Positions 22,382 through 34,340 of a stretch of DNA of 64,000 bases are shown here, one piece after another. A program made the translations under genes and the position numbers. The DNA lies in the NCBI GenBank assembly GCA_051453625.1, contig JBOZIK010000001.1, positions 205,536,220 to 205,600,219 of the forward strand, given 5' to 3'. The DNA comes from Welwitschia mirabilis. Taxonomy: Eukaryota > Gnetophyta > Gnetopsida > Welwitschiales. Each line of letters begins with the position of its first letter. The first letter of the stretch is position 1. The notes beneath the pieces are model-generated. The model worked only from the letters and a program-made list of their open reading frames with translations. It had not been told where the DNA came from and did no database searches.

Positions 22382-25300
22382 TACCACCCTACTTAGCCTT
22401 ATTAGTTTTTGATAAAGTTAAGTTAAAAATCATAATTGCAAGCCAAATTGACTAAAGATAAATCAACTAAGGAACTATAAAATTAAATCAAAAATATCAT
22501 CATGTAGGAAATAAATATAAAAAAGAGATAATTAAATGTTTTACCTAGAAAGAGTAAGTGATTGTACTATCATACTAGTGTTATTCAGATAATGGAGGGA
22601 ATGGCAAGTTAAAAAAATGGTCTTGAAAAATAGGAGCCTATGAAATTTTTTTAAGAAAAATAAACTTTAGAAATAGTTTATTAGCGCTTCACTTAAATAT
22701 GCAGCACATCATAAAAATAATTATGTATATCATAAAAAATCATCATCATGAATTATCTCAAATTATATAAATGATGTGCATAAAAAATAAAATAAAAGTG
22801 GAAAAAATAATAATACTCAAAAAAAAATATCTCTATAAAAGAATGAGCTTTTAGTATAATCCACAAAGGGAAGATACATAATGAGAAGTAATAAAATCAC
22901 TCCCCTCATCATCTGAGAATGAACTCATGATATGCAGTAGGCTCAGGTGTGAGTGGAAAAGGTGGAGGACACTTAGGATCTAAAGGAAAATGCTAGACAA
23001 TAACTATCATAATGGAATATGTGGTATCATTTCATTATGCTTGGACTACCTCTAGAATGTATACTGTGACTCCATGCTCAATGTGTAATACACAATCATG
23101 CATCTCTATCAATTGCTCTTTAGTATGCTATACTCTTCCCTCAATAGTGGATATCATCTACTAAAGCTTAGTGAAGCCTCAATTCATGATCTTTTAAAGG
23201 ATTTAAATTGTATCTATTAAGATAGCTTGTTTCTGATCAAGTATGATACCAAATGCAGGTCTCAAAACCTAAGGTCTCTTTGCCTCTCTTAGAACCTAAA
23301 TGTTCATGTTCTATAACTATTAAGCTGATGTCTAAAAATGTATGAACTACTATTTGCCCTAGGCACAGGCATACTAAAGTATCTAAAGATAGTTAAGAGG
23401 AGACATTAATATTTCAGAGTCTAAATGTGTCAAGCCTTAATCATAATCCTACATCTCCTTCATATGAATGTGTAAAGGTCCATTTGCTCCCCCTATTTGA
23501 AAACTACTAGAATCTATAAATATGTCATTATTGAATGAATATCATGGAAGGATGAATAATGTTATGAATTAATCCTATATGTAAAATCTAGTAGATAGGT
23601 AATAAGTATGTGATCAAACATCCTTGCCTATCTCTAGTGACATTCGTTGGTATATCTAATATTACACTGTAAACATGATGCTTCTCTATACCTTTTGTTG
23701 AATATACATGTGTACTTCCAAGGCCATCTAACTCAGTAATTATAGCAATGTGGCTCAAGAGTATAGATATCTCATAACCATAAATAGTCACAATTATCAT
23801 GTGAACCATACAGTTAGGAGCATCAAGCCTCTACTAAATATGCATAGTGTCATATAAATCCCTTATCTTTGAGGTATAGTAAACTCTATGCGCATTCATA
23901 ATCCATTTAAGCTAAAGATATATCAATATTTGGTCAATCTATAGCTTTATGCTACTCATAAGGCACAAAAATGCATCTCTACATGGATAGAGGATGTTTA
24001 AGTGGAAAGGAATCAAGTCTGATGAGGTGGTGGATGCACAAGCTTTGCATGCTTAATCACTAGTGATACTAGTGGATCTACCTCTTACTCTAATAGCTCA
24101 GGCTCTCATCTACCTATTTATCTTATTTCATGTATGGCTTAATCAATAATAGCATAATATGCATCATGCATGATAAAGTAAAAATCACTAAAATGTGACT
24201 TGTAAAATCCTCTAAATGACTCATATAATTTGGTTTTTGTGTAAAAATTGCAAAGATATGTTTTGTACCCAATTAAGAAAATTAATACATCCTATATTAC
24301 CTAATTATGTGAATAAAAGAAAATCAAAAATTAAAATAGGTGGACCCCATAAAAGGTCAAAAATAAAAGTGCTCAAATTGAAAAACTAATTTGGTAGAGG
24401 CTTATAGATCATCACACTAATTAATTTACCTATAAGAACTACTAAATTTTGGATAATGATTTGAAAGAAAATGAGGTTTAAAAATAAAATCTTAATTCTA
24501 CCTCATAAAACACACAAATTCAAATATCTTGCAAAATACATAATGAAAATCAGATCCATAAGTACCAAATTAAAGAGCTCAAAAAATTAAATGATATATG
24601 TGAAGACTATTGTCTAAAAGCTATGAAATAGAATAAAAAATAAAAAATAATAAAGGAGAGAGAAACATACCTCATTTTGAAAAATTCATTTAGATCTCGT
24701 AAAATTGAGCATAGATCAAGTGGGTAAAAAGTCTAGAATGTAATGGAACCTATCATAATAAATGGTTCTTGAAGGAATGAAAGAAAAAAATGCTAGAATA
24801 AAGAAAAATAAAGGAAATGAGTGTGGACCATGGTTTTATGGCACTGTCATTCACTTAGATCATTTGGATGATAGCCCTAGGAAGACTCTTAAACAAATAT
24901 TAGACTATCATTTACTTGGTCATCTAAATAATAAAGTGGATGATGAAACTTTGAAAAACGTTTTAAAAATTAAAACATCAACCAAAAAGTTAATCTTATA
25001 TATTAGCATAAAGATATCAAAAAATTATCACAAAGTCTAAAAGATGGGGAATGATGAAGAATCATGACGAATAAGAACAAAAAATGGATAAATTTCAAAG
25101 TAAGAGAAAGATAAGGCAATGAAAATGTTTAAAGTAGGATGAATCATAATCAAAGAGATTTAAAAAATGTGTCCAAACTGAAAAATGATTATAAAAAATA
25201 TGTAGAACTCCAAAATAATTAAAGGAACATCATGTAAAGAAAAAATAACATCATCCAATCAAAGTGCTAAAAGAAAATCTACTTATATTAATAAATAACA

Positions 25301-26100
25301 TGAATGAAATAAAAACAGTAATAAGAAGACTATTAAATGATAAGGTCCTAAAAATGATGATGAAAAAATATAAAAATGACTAAACAATAATAAAATAAAC
25401 ATTTAAAAAAAACAAAACAAAAATGAACAACTAGGAACATGAAGAAGGTAGTATACNNNNNNNNNNACCTACCCTAAATCCTAACCTAGAAAACCCCCTT
25501 AGAAGAAATCATAAATTTACATGAGTAATGATGCATGATAAGATGTATTAAATACATAAAATTCCACTGAATAAGGCAATGATTATGATAATACCAAGGA
25601 TCAAATACTTTAACCAATGAATGACAAGATCAAAAGATACTCATAAATGAACTCATTTGCTCACACTCCAAAACACATCATAATCCTTAAAAGTGAAATA
25701 ATCATGTGGGAATACTAAGAATCTAATAAACAAGCAATGTCACTAATGATACTGGAAACCTATGAAGAATGACCAATTGACCCTTTAGTAAGGACTCATG
25801 AAGCATAGCCAATTGACCTCCTAGTAGAGTTACCATAACTACCAACACTACCAAAGATCCCTTTTGAGAAAATTTACCCTAATATGGTAGGACAACATGG
25901 TGATCATGTATTTAGCATATATACAATATATGATGGTTGTTATTCTTTATTTTTCTATTTGTTTCAGGAATAAATCCCACATAAACACATAATCTCAAAG
26001 ATGAAGGTGAAGACGTGAGATGAAAAATAGAAAAGAATATACCTAAACAATCAAAGATCTCACACCATTAAAAAAGAGCACAAGAATCAAGTCATGAAAA
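22382..26100 (-). other. 3' region of internal A, downstream of integrase
   Basis: About 3.7 kb lie between the integrase end and the polypurine tract (reversed, at about 22384-22396, AAGTAGGGTGG on the minus strand). The region is collinear with 32316-32543 plus 42082-45760 in B and, inverted, with about 38000-40840 in D. An open minus-strand stretch at 23588-23809 contains VTIYGYEISILLSHIAIITELDGL. This sits where Athila-type elements carry an env-like or unknown extra frame, but I cannot assign it. Palindromic modules lie at about 24847-24960. A 10-base gap is at 25457-25466. Confidence 0.6.
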
Positions 26101-26199
26101 CTTTATAAATCAAACAAATAAGTTAATTTAAAGGTGATCATGTGATATCATAACAACCTCCAATGGAATTAAATAAAAGAAAATTTAGACAATGATAGG

Positions 26200-27450
26200 G
26201 AGGAAGTCCTCTTTATCAAAGGTAATCTCTAAGATAAGTTCTTTTATCATATTTAAGGTTGCAGTGAAAGGATTTTTATATATTTTTAACCTTTGTCTAT
26301 TAAATTTTAATCTCCCAAGTGTCTAAGTTGGGAATCTCAATTGAGCCATTAGAATGTAATTTCTCTATAACATAAGGATCTAACCATTTAAAGGTTAACT
26401 TGTCGTGTAAAAAATGCACTCTAGTGTTGTATAAAAGAATTAACTAGGTTCAAACCTCTTATGAATTAACTTTTTATCAGGTTTGAACTTAGCTTGGGCT
26501 TTGTGAATGAGTTGAAAACCTATGACATGGCTATGTTTTTTATCTAAGTGATTAAGTTAGTCTACTTTATTTTTAAGATTTTTATATAACTCTACAAGGT
26601 TAAGTTAATGGATAGAATGATAAGAATTATAACAAACATTAACTAGTAAAACATAAAATTTTTTATACACAAGTTTATAAGGTAAAAAACTAAGATAATT
26701 ATATCAAGTAGTGTGGTAAGCTCAAAGAACATCATTAAGCTTAGAAGACAAACTTTATTATTAATAGAGATAAGGTTTTAAAGTATTTTCTTTATTCTTT
26801 ATTTGCATTTTCAACTTAGCCATTAGATTGAGAATGATAAGCATAAGCTACTCTATGTTCAATTCCAATGATTAAAAGAGCTATCCTAAAAAGATGATTT
26901 ATAAATTGAGTTTCTTGATTACTAATAATAATTCTATGAAAACTAAAATGTTAAGAAATATAAATTCTAATAAAATCAAAAATATTTTTGGACATCATTT
27001 ATAAAAGTAGCAATCACTTCAACTCATTTAGTAACATAATCAATAGCCACTAAAATGTAATTCTTATTATTAGAAGGTGATTTAATAGGGCCTATAAAGT
27101 CAGTTTCTTAATAATAAAAAGGTTCACATTTAAAAATAGATTTAAGGAGCATTTGATTAGAAGAAACAAAACTATCATATTGTTGACAAGCATCACAACT
27201 TCTAGAAAAATTAAAAGAGTCTTAAAAAAGACTAGGTCAATAAAGACTAGAGTGAAGAATTTTCATTGTTGTTTTCTATCCAATAAAGTAACCTCCACAT
27301 ATATCATTATGATAAAGATTAAGAACTTATAATTTTTCCTATTCAGGTACACATTTTCTCATAATTTCATCTTTTCACCTATCCTAAAGATGTGGCTTAT
27401 TCCATTCATAATTACCTATTCTATGGACAAAAGATTTTCTTTAATTATGG
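26200..27450 (-). pseudogene. Integrase remnant, internal A
   Basis: Key pieces in order on the minus strand are a degraded zinc region near 27200-27360, NYILVAIDYVTK with a stop replacing Trp (27005-27065), and IISNQETQFINHLF (about 26880-26930, the second catalytic Asp changed to Asn). YAYHSQSNG, then a stop replacing Gln, then VENANKE follow (about 26805-26850). The intact family reads NxYILVAVDYVSKWVEAIA..IISDxGTHFxN..YHPQTNGQVE. This enzyme would insert the cDNA into the genome; stops and lost catalytic residues make it inactive. Confidence 0.8.
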
Positions 27451-27499
27451 CTTTAATGTTGTGGTGTTTTCAGGGTAATATGATTATTAATTATGTTAT

Positions 27500-27890
27500 C
27501 ATATCAAAGAGGAGGATGAGTAGAAGATATGACAAAAAGTTATTCATCTAGAAAAGAATCATTAATTGAAAGATCATTAAGAGAAGAAAAAAGATGTAAT
27601 AAATGATCTACTATACTATTATGTTTCCCTGCTTTATAAATGATGTAAAGTTAAATTATTGTATAAAGACGATCCATCTATTGAGTTTAGCACTAAAATA
27701 TTTCATGGTCATGATGTATATAATAGCTACATGGTATATGTAAAGATTTATAGAAAAACCTAAAAGATAGTTTCTAAGATTATAGAGGCAAAATATTATA
27801 GCTAATATTACTTTCTCAGTAGTAGTGTATTTTGATTAAGATTTAGATAAAGCTTTCTATGATAAGATATAAATTTAAAATCTTATTTAT
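27500..27890 (-). pseudogene. RNase H remnant next to the RT deletion, internal A
   Basis: About 27660-27735 reads VAIIYIMTMKYFSAKLNRWI. It corresponds to the plant gypsy RNase H end AAIKYLMxKKDSKPRLIRWILLLQEF. Just upstream, at about 27885-27900, the alignment with B jumps from B 47545 to B 48815, so the RT core and most of RNase H's start are missing from A. Confidence 0.7.
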
Positions 27891-28189
27891 TTTTAGATGC
27901 TAAACTTCTTAGTAGATTTCAACTTCTATTTGTTCATTATCCTGATTCAAAAAGTTAGTTTTGAGATGTTCATAGTCGAGTTTATCATGGTTGAAAGATT
28001 TCAAATTTTCTACTTCAAATGGGTTATCATATAAGGTAGGCTTATAAATCATGCATCATCTCCCTTTAAGTGGATAATGTTGTAAAAATAATGTTGTTTA
28101 ATTTCTTCCTTCACATTTCACTTATCATCCATGCCTTTTTTAGTATCATTAAAGACTTTAATGGTAAACTTATTATTTCTTAAGTGGCA

Positions 28190-28560
28190 CTCCATCATTC
28201 AAGTGTGTAAATCAATAATAAAATGTACAATGCATAAATTTCTTTTTCTAGAAGTATTGGATAACCTCCATTATTCTCAAGTTCTATAATAGCCATATTT
28301 ATTAAATAGAATGCTTATTTAATTTAAATTACCAAATATTTTATTATTCCTAAAGGTTTCTTCACTGAAGTATCAGCTAAATCTAAGATAATATATGTAG
28401 GCTTAATTCTACTTTTCAAATTAAGTCTTTAATAAATATGAATAGGCAAATTATGTCTTTAATAAATATGAATAGGCATAATATTAACACTTGCTTCTAT
28501 ACCTATTAAGGCTTTCTTAATTCTTTTATTTCTTTCTAAAGTGATACTAACTATTATTGC
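28190..28560 (-). pseudogene. Aspartic protease remnant, internal A
   Basis: Reads KALIGIEASVNIMPI (about 28480-28520), then LADTSVKKPLGIIKYL (about 28345-28400) and a degraded FYLINMAIIEL. The family pattern is KALCDLGASVNLMP..LADRSxxxPxGIVEDVLV..FPADFVVLD. The catalytic DLGA has become GIEA, so the enzyme is dead. B keeps DIGA at the same site. Confidence 0.75.
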
Positions 28561-29299
28561 TCTAGGATTCTTAAATTTTAGAAATTTTTATAAAACTAAG
28601 TTGGTTATAGATTGAGCTAGGAAATCTTTACTAGGTATTATTCATTTTTATTTCTTCCTAATTTGGTCTTGCCATAGCTTAAAATATTTAGGATTTTCTT
28701 GCAAGATTTTTTAAAAAGTTAAATTTATGCTTACATCTTGCAGTAGCTTTTAAATAATTATCAAAGATAGGATTGTATTTAATTTATCAAGCCAAGGGGT
28801 AGTAAGTTTCTTTTCTTTATATTAAGAAAAATTATTCTTATTAAGTGTATCACTTGAAGGAGAATGGAAGTTCTTATTTTCTAATATTTATACATCATTT
28901 TATTCTTCATCATTTTTTTTATTTATTTTTGGAAGTTTAAGCCTTATAGGTAGAAGTTGTTATATCATTTTCACTTTTTATTACAACTTTACAATCATTT
29001 GTTAATTCATCAGGGTTTAAAAAAGGTTTTGTTTTAAGTAATCCTTATGGGTTTTGATTTCCTATTATATTTTTTTAAAGAACATTTACTAGATTTTCAA
29101 TGTTTGAGTTTGTCTTTTCTTGAGATTTTCTTATCTCATCAATTAAATTTCTAAGTGAATCATTTTGATTTTGAGAATTTAAAATGATTACTTGAAAATT
29201 TTANNNNNNNNNNNNNNNNNNNNNNNNNNNNNNNNNNNNNNNNNNNNNNNNNNNNNNNNNNNNNNNNNNNNNNNNNNNNNNATGACTTGTTTGAAAGTT

Positions 29300-30360
29300 C
29301 TTAAATTTATTCTCAAAATATTAAAAGTTTAGTTATACATTTATTCAAGGTTGAAATTAATTTTGATTTTGGCTTTTATTTCTAAAGTTACAAGATTTTT
29401 AATTAAATGCATATACTTCTTCATAAATTTTCTCTTTGTACGTTGGTAATAAAAGGCATTCTTTTTTTACATGATAGTTGTTTTTATATAAATCATAGAT
29501 TGAAGCCACATTCTTTTTAGTTGCCACTTTTGCATCTAGAATTATTTGAGTGTATTTTTCTAAAGTTATTGCAAAATCCTTAATTACATTTATCAGTTCT
29601 TGTTTTACTTCCTCCTTTTGTTATTTAACTTCTTTGACATCTTTTATAATTTGACCTATAGTATGATTCTTTGGATGTTGTTTTATGCCATGTTTGACTT
29701 ACTTCCACTAATTCTTCCAATAAATTCCATGAATTTTTTAATGTTAGATTAATTAAGTTGTTATCACATGAAAGAATTACAAGTTATTTAGTTGGCTATT
29801 TAATCTAGTGTAGAAATAATCTATTATTTTTTCTTAAGTAAATACATTAATAGGATTAGAATGAATTTCTATAAAAAATTCTTTATAAGCTATAACATAA
29901 TCTTCATTATGCTTTTATTGGAAATTTGTTACTTCTTTATTTTTTTCCCCTCATTGCAGTTTTACTTATAAGTATTTTTATAAAAGCTTCTTAAACTTGG
30001 TTTTACATTTTTAAACTTTTATGTGGAATAGTTCTTAACCATAATTTTTCTCTTCCTTTTAGTATGATGGAGAAGATAATCATGTAAGTATGGTCACTAA
30101 TCTATTTTTATAGTTTTCTAAAGTAAGCACTAATTATTCTATGTTAGCTATATGTTGAAGTGGATCATCATTTTCTTTACTAAAAATAAGATATGCACTT
30201 AAATTTATTAACCCAACATCATCACTAGAAGATAGGTAAAGGGATTTTGGATTTCATACTTTTTATTTGCAATTAATTCTCTAAGAGTAACATTGACATT
30301 TGTGTTTATGAGGGTAGTAGAAATTCCTATCATAATAAGGGGATTAGGGAGAAGACACTT
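29300..30360 (-). pseudogene. gag remnant, internal A
   Basis: The clearest block is about 29640-29745, reading SWNLLEELVEVSQTWHKTTS, a degraded form of the plant gypsy gag segment LLEELAExSQTWHxT. Upstream, KIMVKNYST and a VKPSLRSFYK-like stretch (about 29960-30060) match the VWLKTIP..SLKTW..F..KFFP part. The N-terminal part is at 30120-30330. A 78-base gap (29204-29281) lies in the C-terminal half. Confidence 0.65.
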
Positions 30361-31044
30361 ATTTTTGTTTTGGCATAGAATTCAATTTTGTAATAAAACT
30401 ATTTTATTCTAAACTTTCTTTTGAATAATTTTCTTTTAAAAATTAGTTTCTAAAATAATAAATTAAAAAAAATTTCTTATTTAATTCTTGTAATTTCTTA
30501 TGTTCCTAAGGTGTGTGTACCTATGTTTAGTTCATAGTCAATTAAACCTTATCTAATGTTTTCTTCAATTAATAGTTACTCTTTCTAATACTTTATATTT
30601 TTACCGTAATTTATCCTTTCCTTGTATGCTTGAGATTATTTTTACAAGAATTGTCTTATTGGTCATCTAGATAATTTACCTAAATAATAACACACACACA
30701 CAAAAAAGCCAAAAATGAAAAATAAAAAAAATAGAGTTATAAAAAATAGATAGAAAGAAAACTAACTATCATCCATCTGAGTCATCTAGATGATAGAGAA
30801 GATGATAGTAAAAACCTAGTTCTTATGAAAAATAAAAACCTTAGTTTTATAGGTGCTTATCTACCATACATCATTTGGACAATAGGAGGGATGACAAGGC
30901 ATTATTTTTGGAATGAAAATTAAAAAAATGTAAAAGGAAAAACATATGGTTCTACTATAAAGATATAATGCTATTACAGATAAATACCTAAACTGAAATC
31001 CAAACTACTTATCTGAGTAATAAAACTTCTTAAAATTCTAGTAG

Positions 31045-31065
31045 CCTTCCTTGGTAATAACACCA
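31045..31065 (-). promoter_or_regulatory. Primer-binding site, tRNA-Asp type, internal A
   Basis: TGGTGTTATTACCAAGGAAGG on the minus strand, against TGGCGCCGTTGCCGGGGA. Nearly all differences are C-to-T or G-to-A. It is three bases from LTR2. Confidence 0.75.
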
Positions 31066-31068
31066 AGA

Positions 31069-32315
31069 TATTGTAGTACATATTTATGCAATATTTTATG
31101 TATTTTATAAAATCCTATCACTCATAAATATATATTACAAAATACAACACACTAATATAGATAGGAGTGAACCTAAATGTTATAATTCATTAAAGGCATA
31201 GATAAGAAGAAATAAAATTGATTTTAAATGAAATATTTTAATATTTTCTTTTAAGTAGGATAAAATAAATACCATGCAAGGACAATGTAAAGTAAATACA
31301 CTATGCAAATAAAATACAAGACTACTTAAAGTGTATTATCTATTTGACTACCAAATCAACTTGTCCTAGAGGTTAGCCCTCTATAATCTAGATTAATCAA
31401 GGAGAATTATTACTAAATCCTAACTAACCTAAGCTATCACGCATATCAAACAGAATATAAAAACATGCAATATTAATCTATGAAATAGAAAATGCAATTT
31501 AACTAAAACAAAGGTTACTTTTATGCTCTATATCATAAATGAAGCTATCATGAAATTATAAGAAATAAAAACCATAAGAAAGATTAATATAACAAAAGAT
31601 ATAAAAAGTAAAATATATTTTTAATTAAAATGAACTAACATTCATATTACAAAGTAGTAACATATCAATGGAGGATACACAACCCAACACTAAGAAATAT
31701 GTCTCTTTACAATAATAATGGATGGAACTCTTGCCCTTTTGATCACTTGTCATAAGAATTTGTAGTGCCAAAAAAGATAAATTTAGAGTTGAGAAAAAGG
31801 AGGTATTTATTACAATCAAGACTGTAAAAATAGAAAACCCTAATAGATAAAGATAAATCCTAATGATTTACAGAAAACACATAACATATTTCAGAAGTTT
31901 GATAGATATTGATGCATTTTTTATTTTTAGATGTTGTAATTCTAGTTATATAAATGATAAACGAGGTGATGCCATATCATATAGGATCCACATCAATTAC
32001 TAGTTTAGTCTAGTTAGCATCCTAGGCAACATAATTACTTCTATTATTTGTACTATAGTTTAGATGATGTGGTGGATGATAGACTCTTAAAGTTATTTGT
32101 TATTTCAGATTAGCCTCTTTAATCACATAATTTCTTCTTCAAATAAGAAGTATGGTAATTTACCTAAAATGTTGTCAAATATAATAAAGATTACATGTTC
32201 TTGTGATAATTGCATTAGATTACCACTATTGTTGAAACTCAGCATAAATCTATTTAATGTTCTAGAAAACTACTTAAAACACCCCATTAAATACATAAAC
32301 TTTGGCATTACAACA
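31069..32315 (-). repeat. LTR2 of the tandem array (5' LTR of A and 3' LTR of B)
   Basis: Element-orientation start is TGTTGTAATGCCAAAG at 32315 and the end is ACTACAATA at 31069. The primer site of A flanks its left side and the purine tract of B (AAGTGAGGGGCTA on the minus strand, about 32316-32328) its right side. This proves that it is shared by two internal regions. The promoter-like ATAAATACCTCC is near 31800-31811. Confidence 0.8.
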
Positions 32316-32543
32316 TAGCCCCTCACTTAGCCTTTCAGTTCTTGAAAACGTTAGGTAAACAATCATGATTGTATGCCAAATTGATTCAAGATAAATCAAC
32401 TAGGGAACTATAAAATAAACTTAGAAATATTATCATATAGGAAAGAAATGTTAAAAAAAGATAACTGAATGTTTTACCTAGGTAGAATAAGTAGCAGTGT
32501 TATCATCCTAGCATCATCTGGATGATGAAGGGGATGCCAAGCT
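32316..32543 (-). other. 3' end of internal B, left of the element D insertion
   Basis: Matches 22382-22607 of internal A (cttagcctt..agttyttga, agccaaattga, aactaaggaactataaaat, aatgttttacctag). The match then resumes at 42077 on the other side of D. A palindromic module (GTTATCATCC..CATCATCTGGATGATG) is at about 32498-32530, a few bases from D's insertion point. Confidence 0.75.
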
Positions 32544-33766
32544 TCCAAATTATGTGTTTTTAATGGGATATGTTGAGTAGTTTCATATGACATTTAGATA
32601 GGATTAAGCATAAAATAATGATTATTAAGAGTTAAAGAGAAAATCATGAAAATGAACAAATACTAGTACTTTTGGAGGCATTTTGGATAAATTCTGATAC
32701 TTCACATTTTAAGAAAGGATTAATGAGCTCTAAGATCAATTTAATTTAATAAAACACTTCAAGAAGGCTATCATCCCTACCATCATCAAGAAAACATACC
32801 AAGACAATACCACTTACATGATGATCAAGATGTCAGCTAGACTAACATAAAGGATAAAAATAGAACTCTGTTGATGTGGTATCATTCCTACCATTGTCTA
32901 GATGATAAATTTGGACAGTCATATAATTTTAGAAAATGTAGAAGACTTCATCAAACTTTTGCAATGTGTTATGTACTTTTTTGCATGGTTGTTAGGGTTT
33001 TTCCCATGCCTGTTAGTCTTATTTATTTGTGAGTCTATCTTTTTAATAATTATTGACTTAGACCTTAACTTTGATTATCTTTGTTTACATCGAAAATTCT
33101 TGTGATAGGAGATCAAAGGGCTAGAGGTCCATCTAACAGTTGCAAAGAGGGATCTTACTTGGTGTTGGTCTATGTCTTTTTCATTAAGGTACTACTACTT
33201 TGTAACAAGATGTTGGTTCGACTATCAATGAAAATATTCTTTTAGTTTTATGTGCATCTCCCTTATGATTTATGTTGCTTTTGATTTTGTGATATCTTCT
33301 TTAGTAATATAGAACATAAGAGCCATATTTATTAAGGTTGAAATCATTAGTTTAGGATTCTGCATTGCATTTTATATTTCTTAGAATAAATTATTACATG
33401 TTTTCATAGTTTGTCCAATGTACTTAATAACTTAGATTGGTTTTAGTTAATGATAGTTTCCTTAATTGATCTAGATTATGAAGGGCTGAACTTAGTAATA
33501 GAGGTTTTGTAGTCAGATAAATAATGCATTTAGAATAGTTTACATTTGAATTTGCATTGTGTGTTTACTTTTCTTGCGTTGTTAATTTTCATTCTTGAAC
33601 CTTTATTTTATGAAAAGTAATCCTCTAGATTTAAGCCTAGTGCCTTAAACAAATTATGACATTTGGGTCAACTTTCATCTATATTAGTGTGTTGTGTTTG
33701 TTCAAATATTTGTGATTGATAGAATTTGACTAAGAATGTAATGTTGCATATATACACATTGCAACA
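32544..33766 (+). repeat. 5' LTR of element D, first ~9 bases missing
   Basis: Aligns with 40843-42076. The 3' copy begins TATTGCAATGCCAAATTGTG while this copy begins TCCAAATTATG, so about 9 bases are lost at the very edge. It ends cacattgcaaca before the primer site. Palindromic modules lie at about 32768-32806 and 32877-32919. Confidence 0.8.
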
Positions 33767-33769
33767 TCT

Positions 33770-33788
33770 TAGTGCCATTTTTTAGAAA
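33770..33788 (+). promoter_or_regulatory. Primer-binding site, degraded tRNA-Asp type, element D
   Basis: TAGTGCCATTTTTTAGAAA, followed by AGGCTGCAAGGAGCTCAAG. The second part is the same flank that follows the primer site in element C (aaggctacaaggagctaag). Differences from TGGCGCCGTTGCCGGGGA are mostly transitions. Confidence 0.7.
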
Positions 33789-34104
33789 AGGCTGCAAGGA
33801 GCTCAAGTATTATTGTTAACCAAATAAGTGCTTTGGATTTCAATTTAGGTATTTGTTTGTGGTAGAATTGTATTTTTATTATGAATACTTCAAATTTTCT
33901 TTCCACATTTTTTTCACATCTTTATTTTTCAATCTTCTTTTTTTGTGAAGTCTGTCATCTTGTTGGTTATTTCCATGACATTGTTACATGATAATCTAGG
34001 GTTAGCGTTTTCTGTTCTTAATAGTTTATTTTTAGTTTTCCATCATGTAATAAGTCATATCGTTTCCTTTGTTGTTTAGATAGCACTGGAAGATGACTAA
34101 CAGT

Positions 34105-34340
34105 GTGTTTTTGTTCTTTTTTTTGGTTTTTTCTATTTTTTATTTTCTTTTTATTTTCTATATTTTCTATTTTTTCATTTTCTATTTTTTTCTTGTTTTT
34201 TCTATTTTCTTTATTTTTTATTTTTTCTATTTTCTCTATTTTTTACTTTTTCTATTTTTTGTTTTCTCTATTTTTTGTTTTTTGTTTTTTTAATTTTCAA
34301 GTTTCTTTTTTCCTATTTTCTATTTTTTATTTTCTTGTTA
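34105..34340 (+). repeat. Polypyrimidine low-complexity tract in the element D leader
   Basis: About 230 bases made almost only of T with regularly spaced C and A, of the TTTTCTATTT type. It lies 320 bp after the primer site. Two overlapping open stretches (34093-34293 and 34103-34384) are translations of this tract into Phe/Leu/Ser runs and are not genes. Confidence 0.85.

Noticed and set aside
24762-25040. 92-codon plus-strand frame with charged start
   Set aside because: It is antisense to the element, within the shared 3' region, and its counterpart in B near 44270-44530 is broken, so coding is unlikely.
30690-30705. CA microsatellite
   Set aside because: Only about seven CA units; too short to list as a feature.
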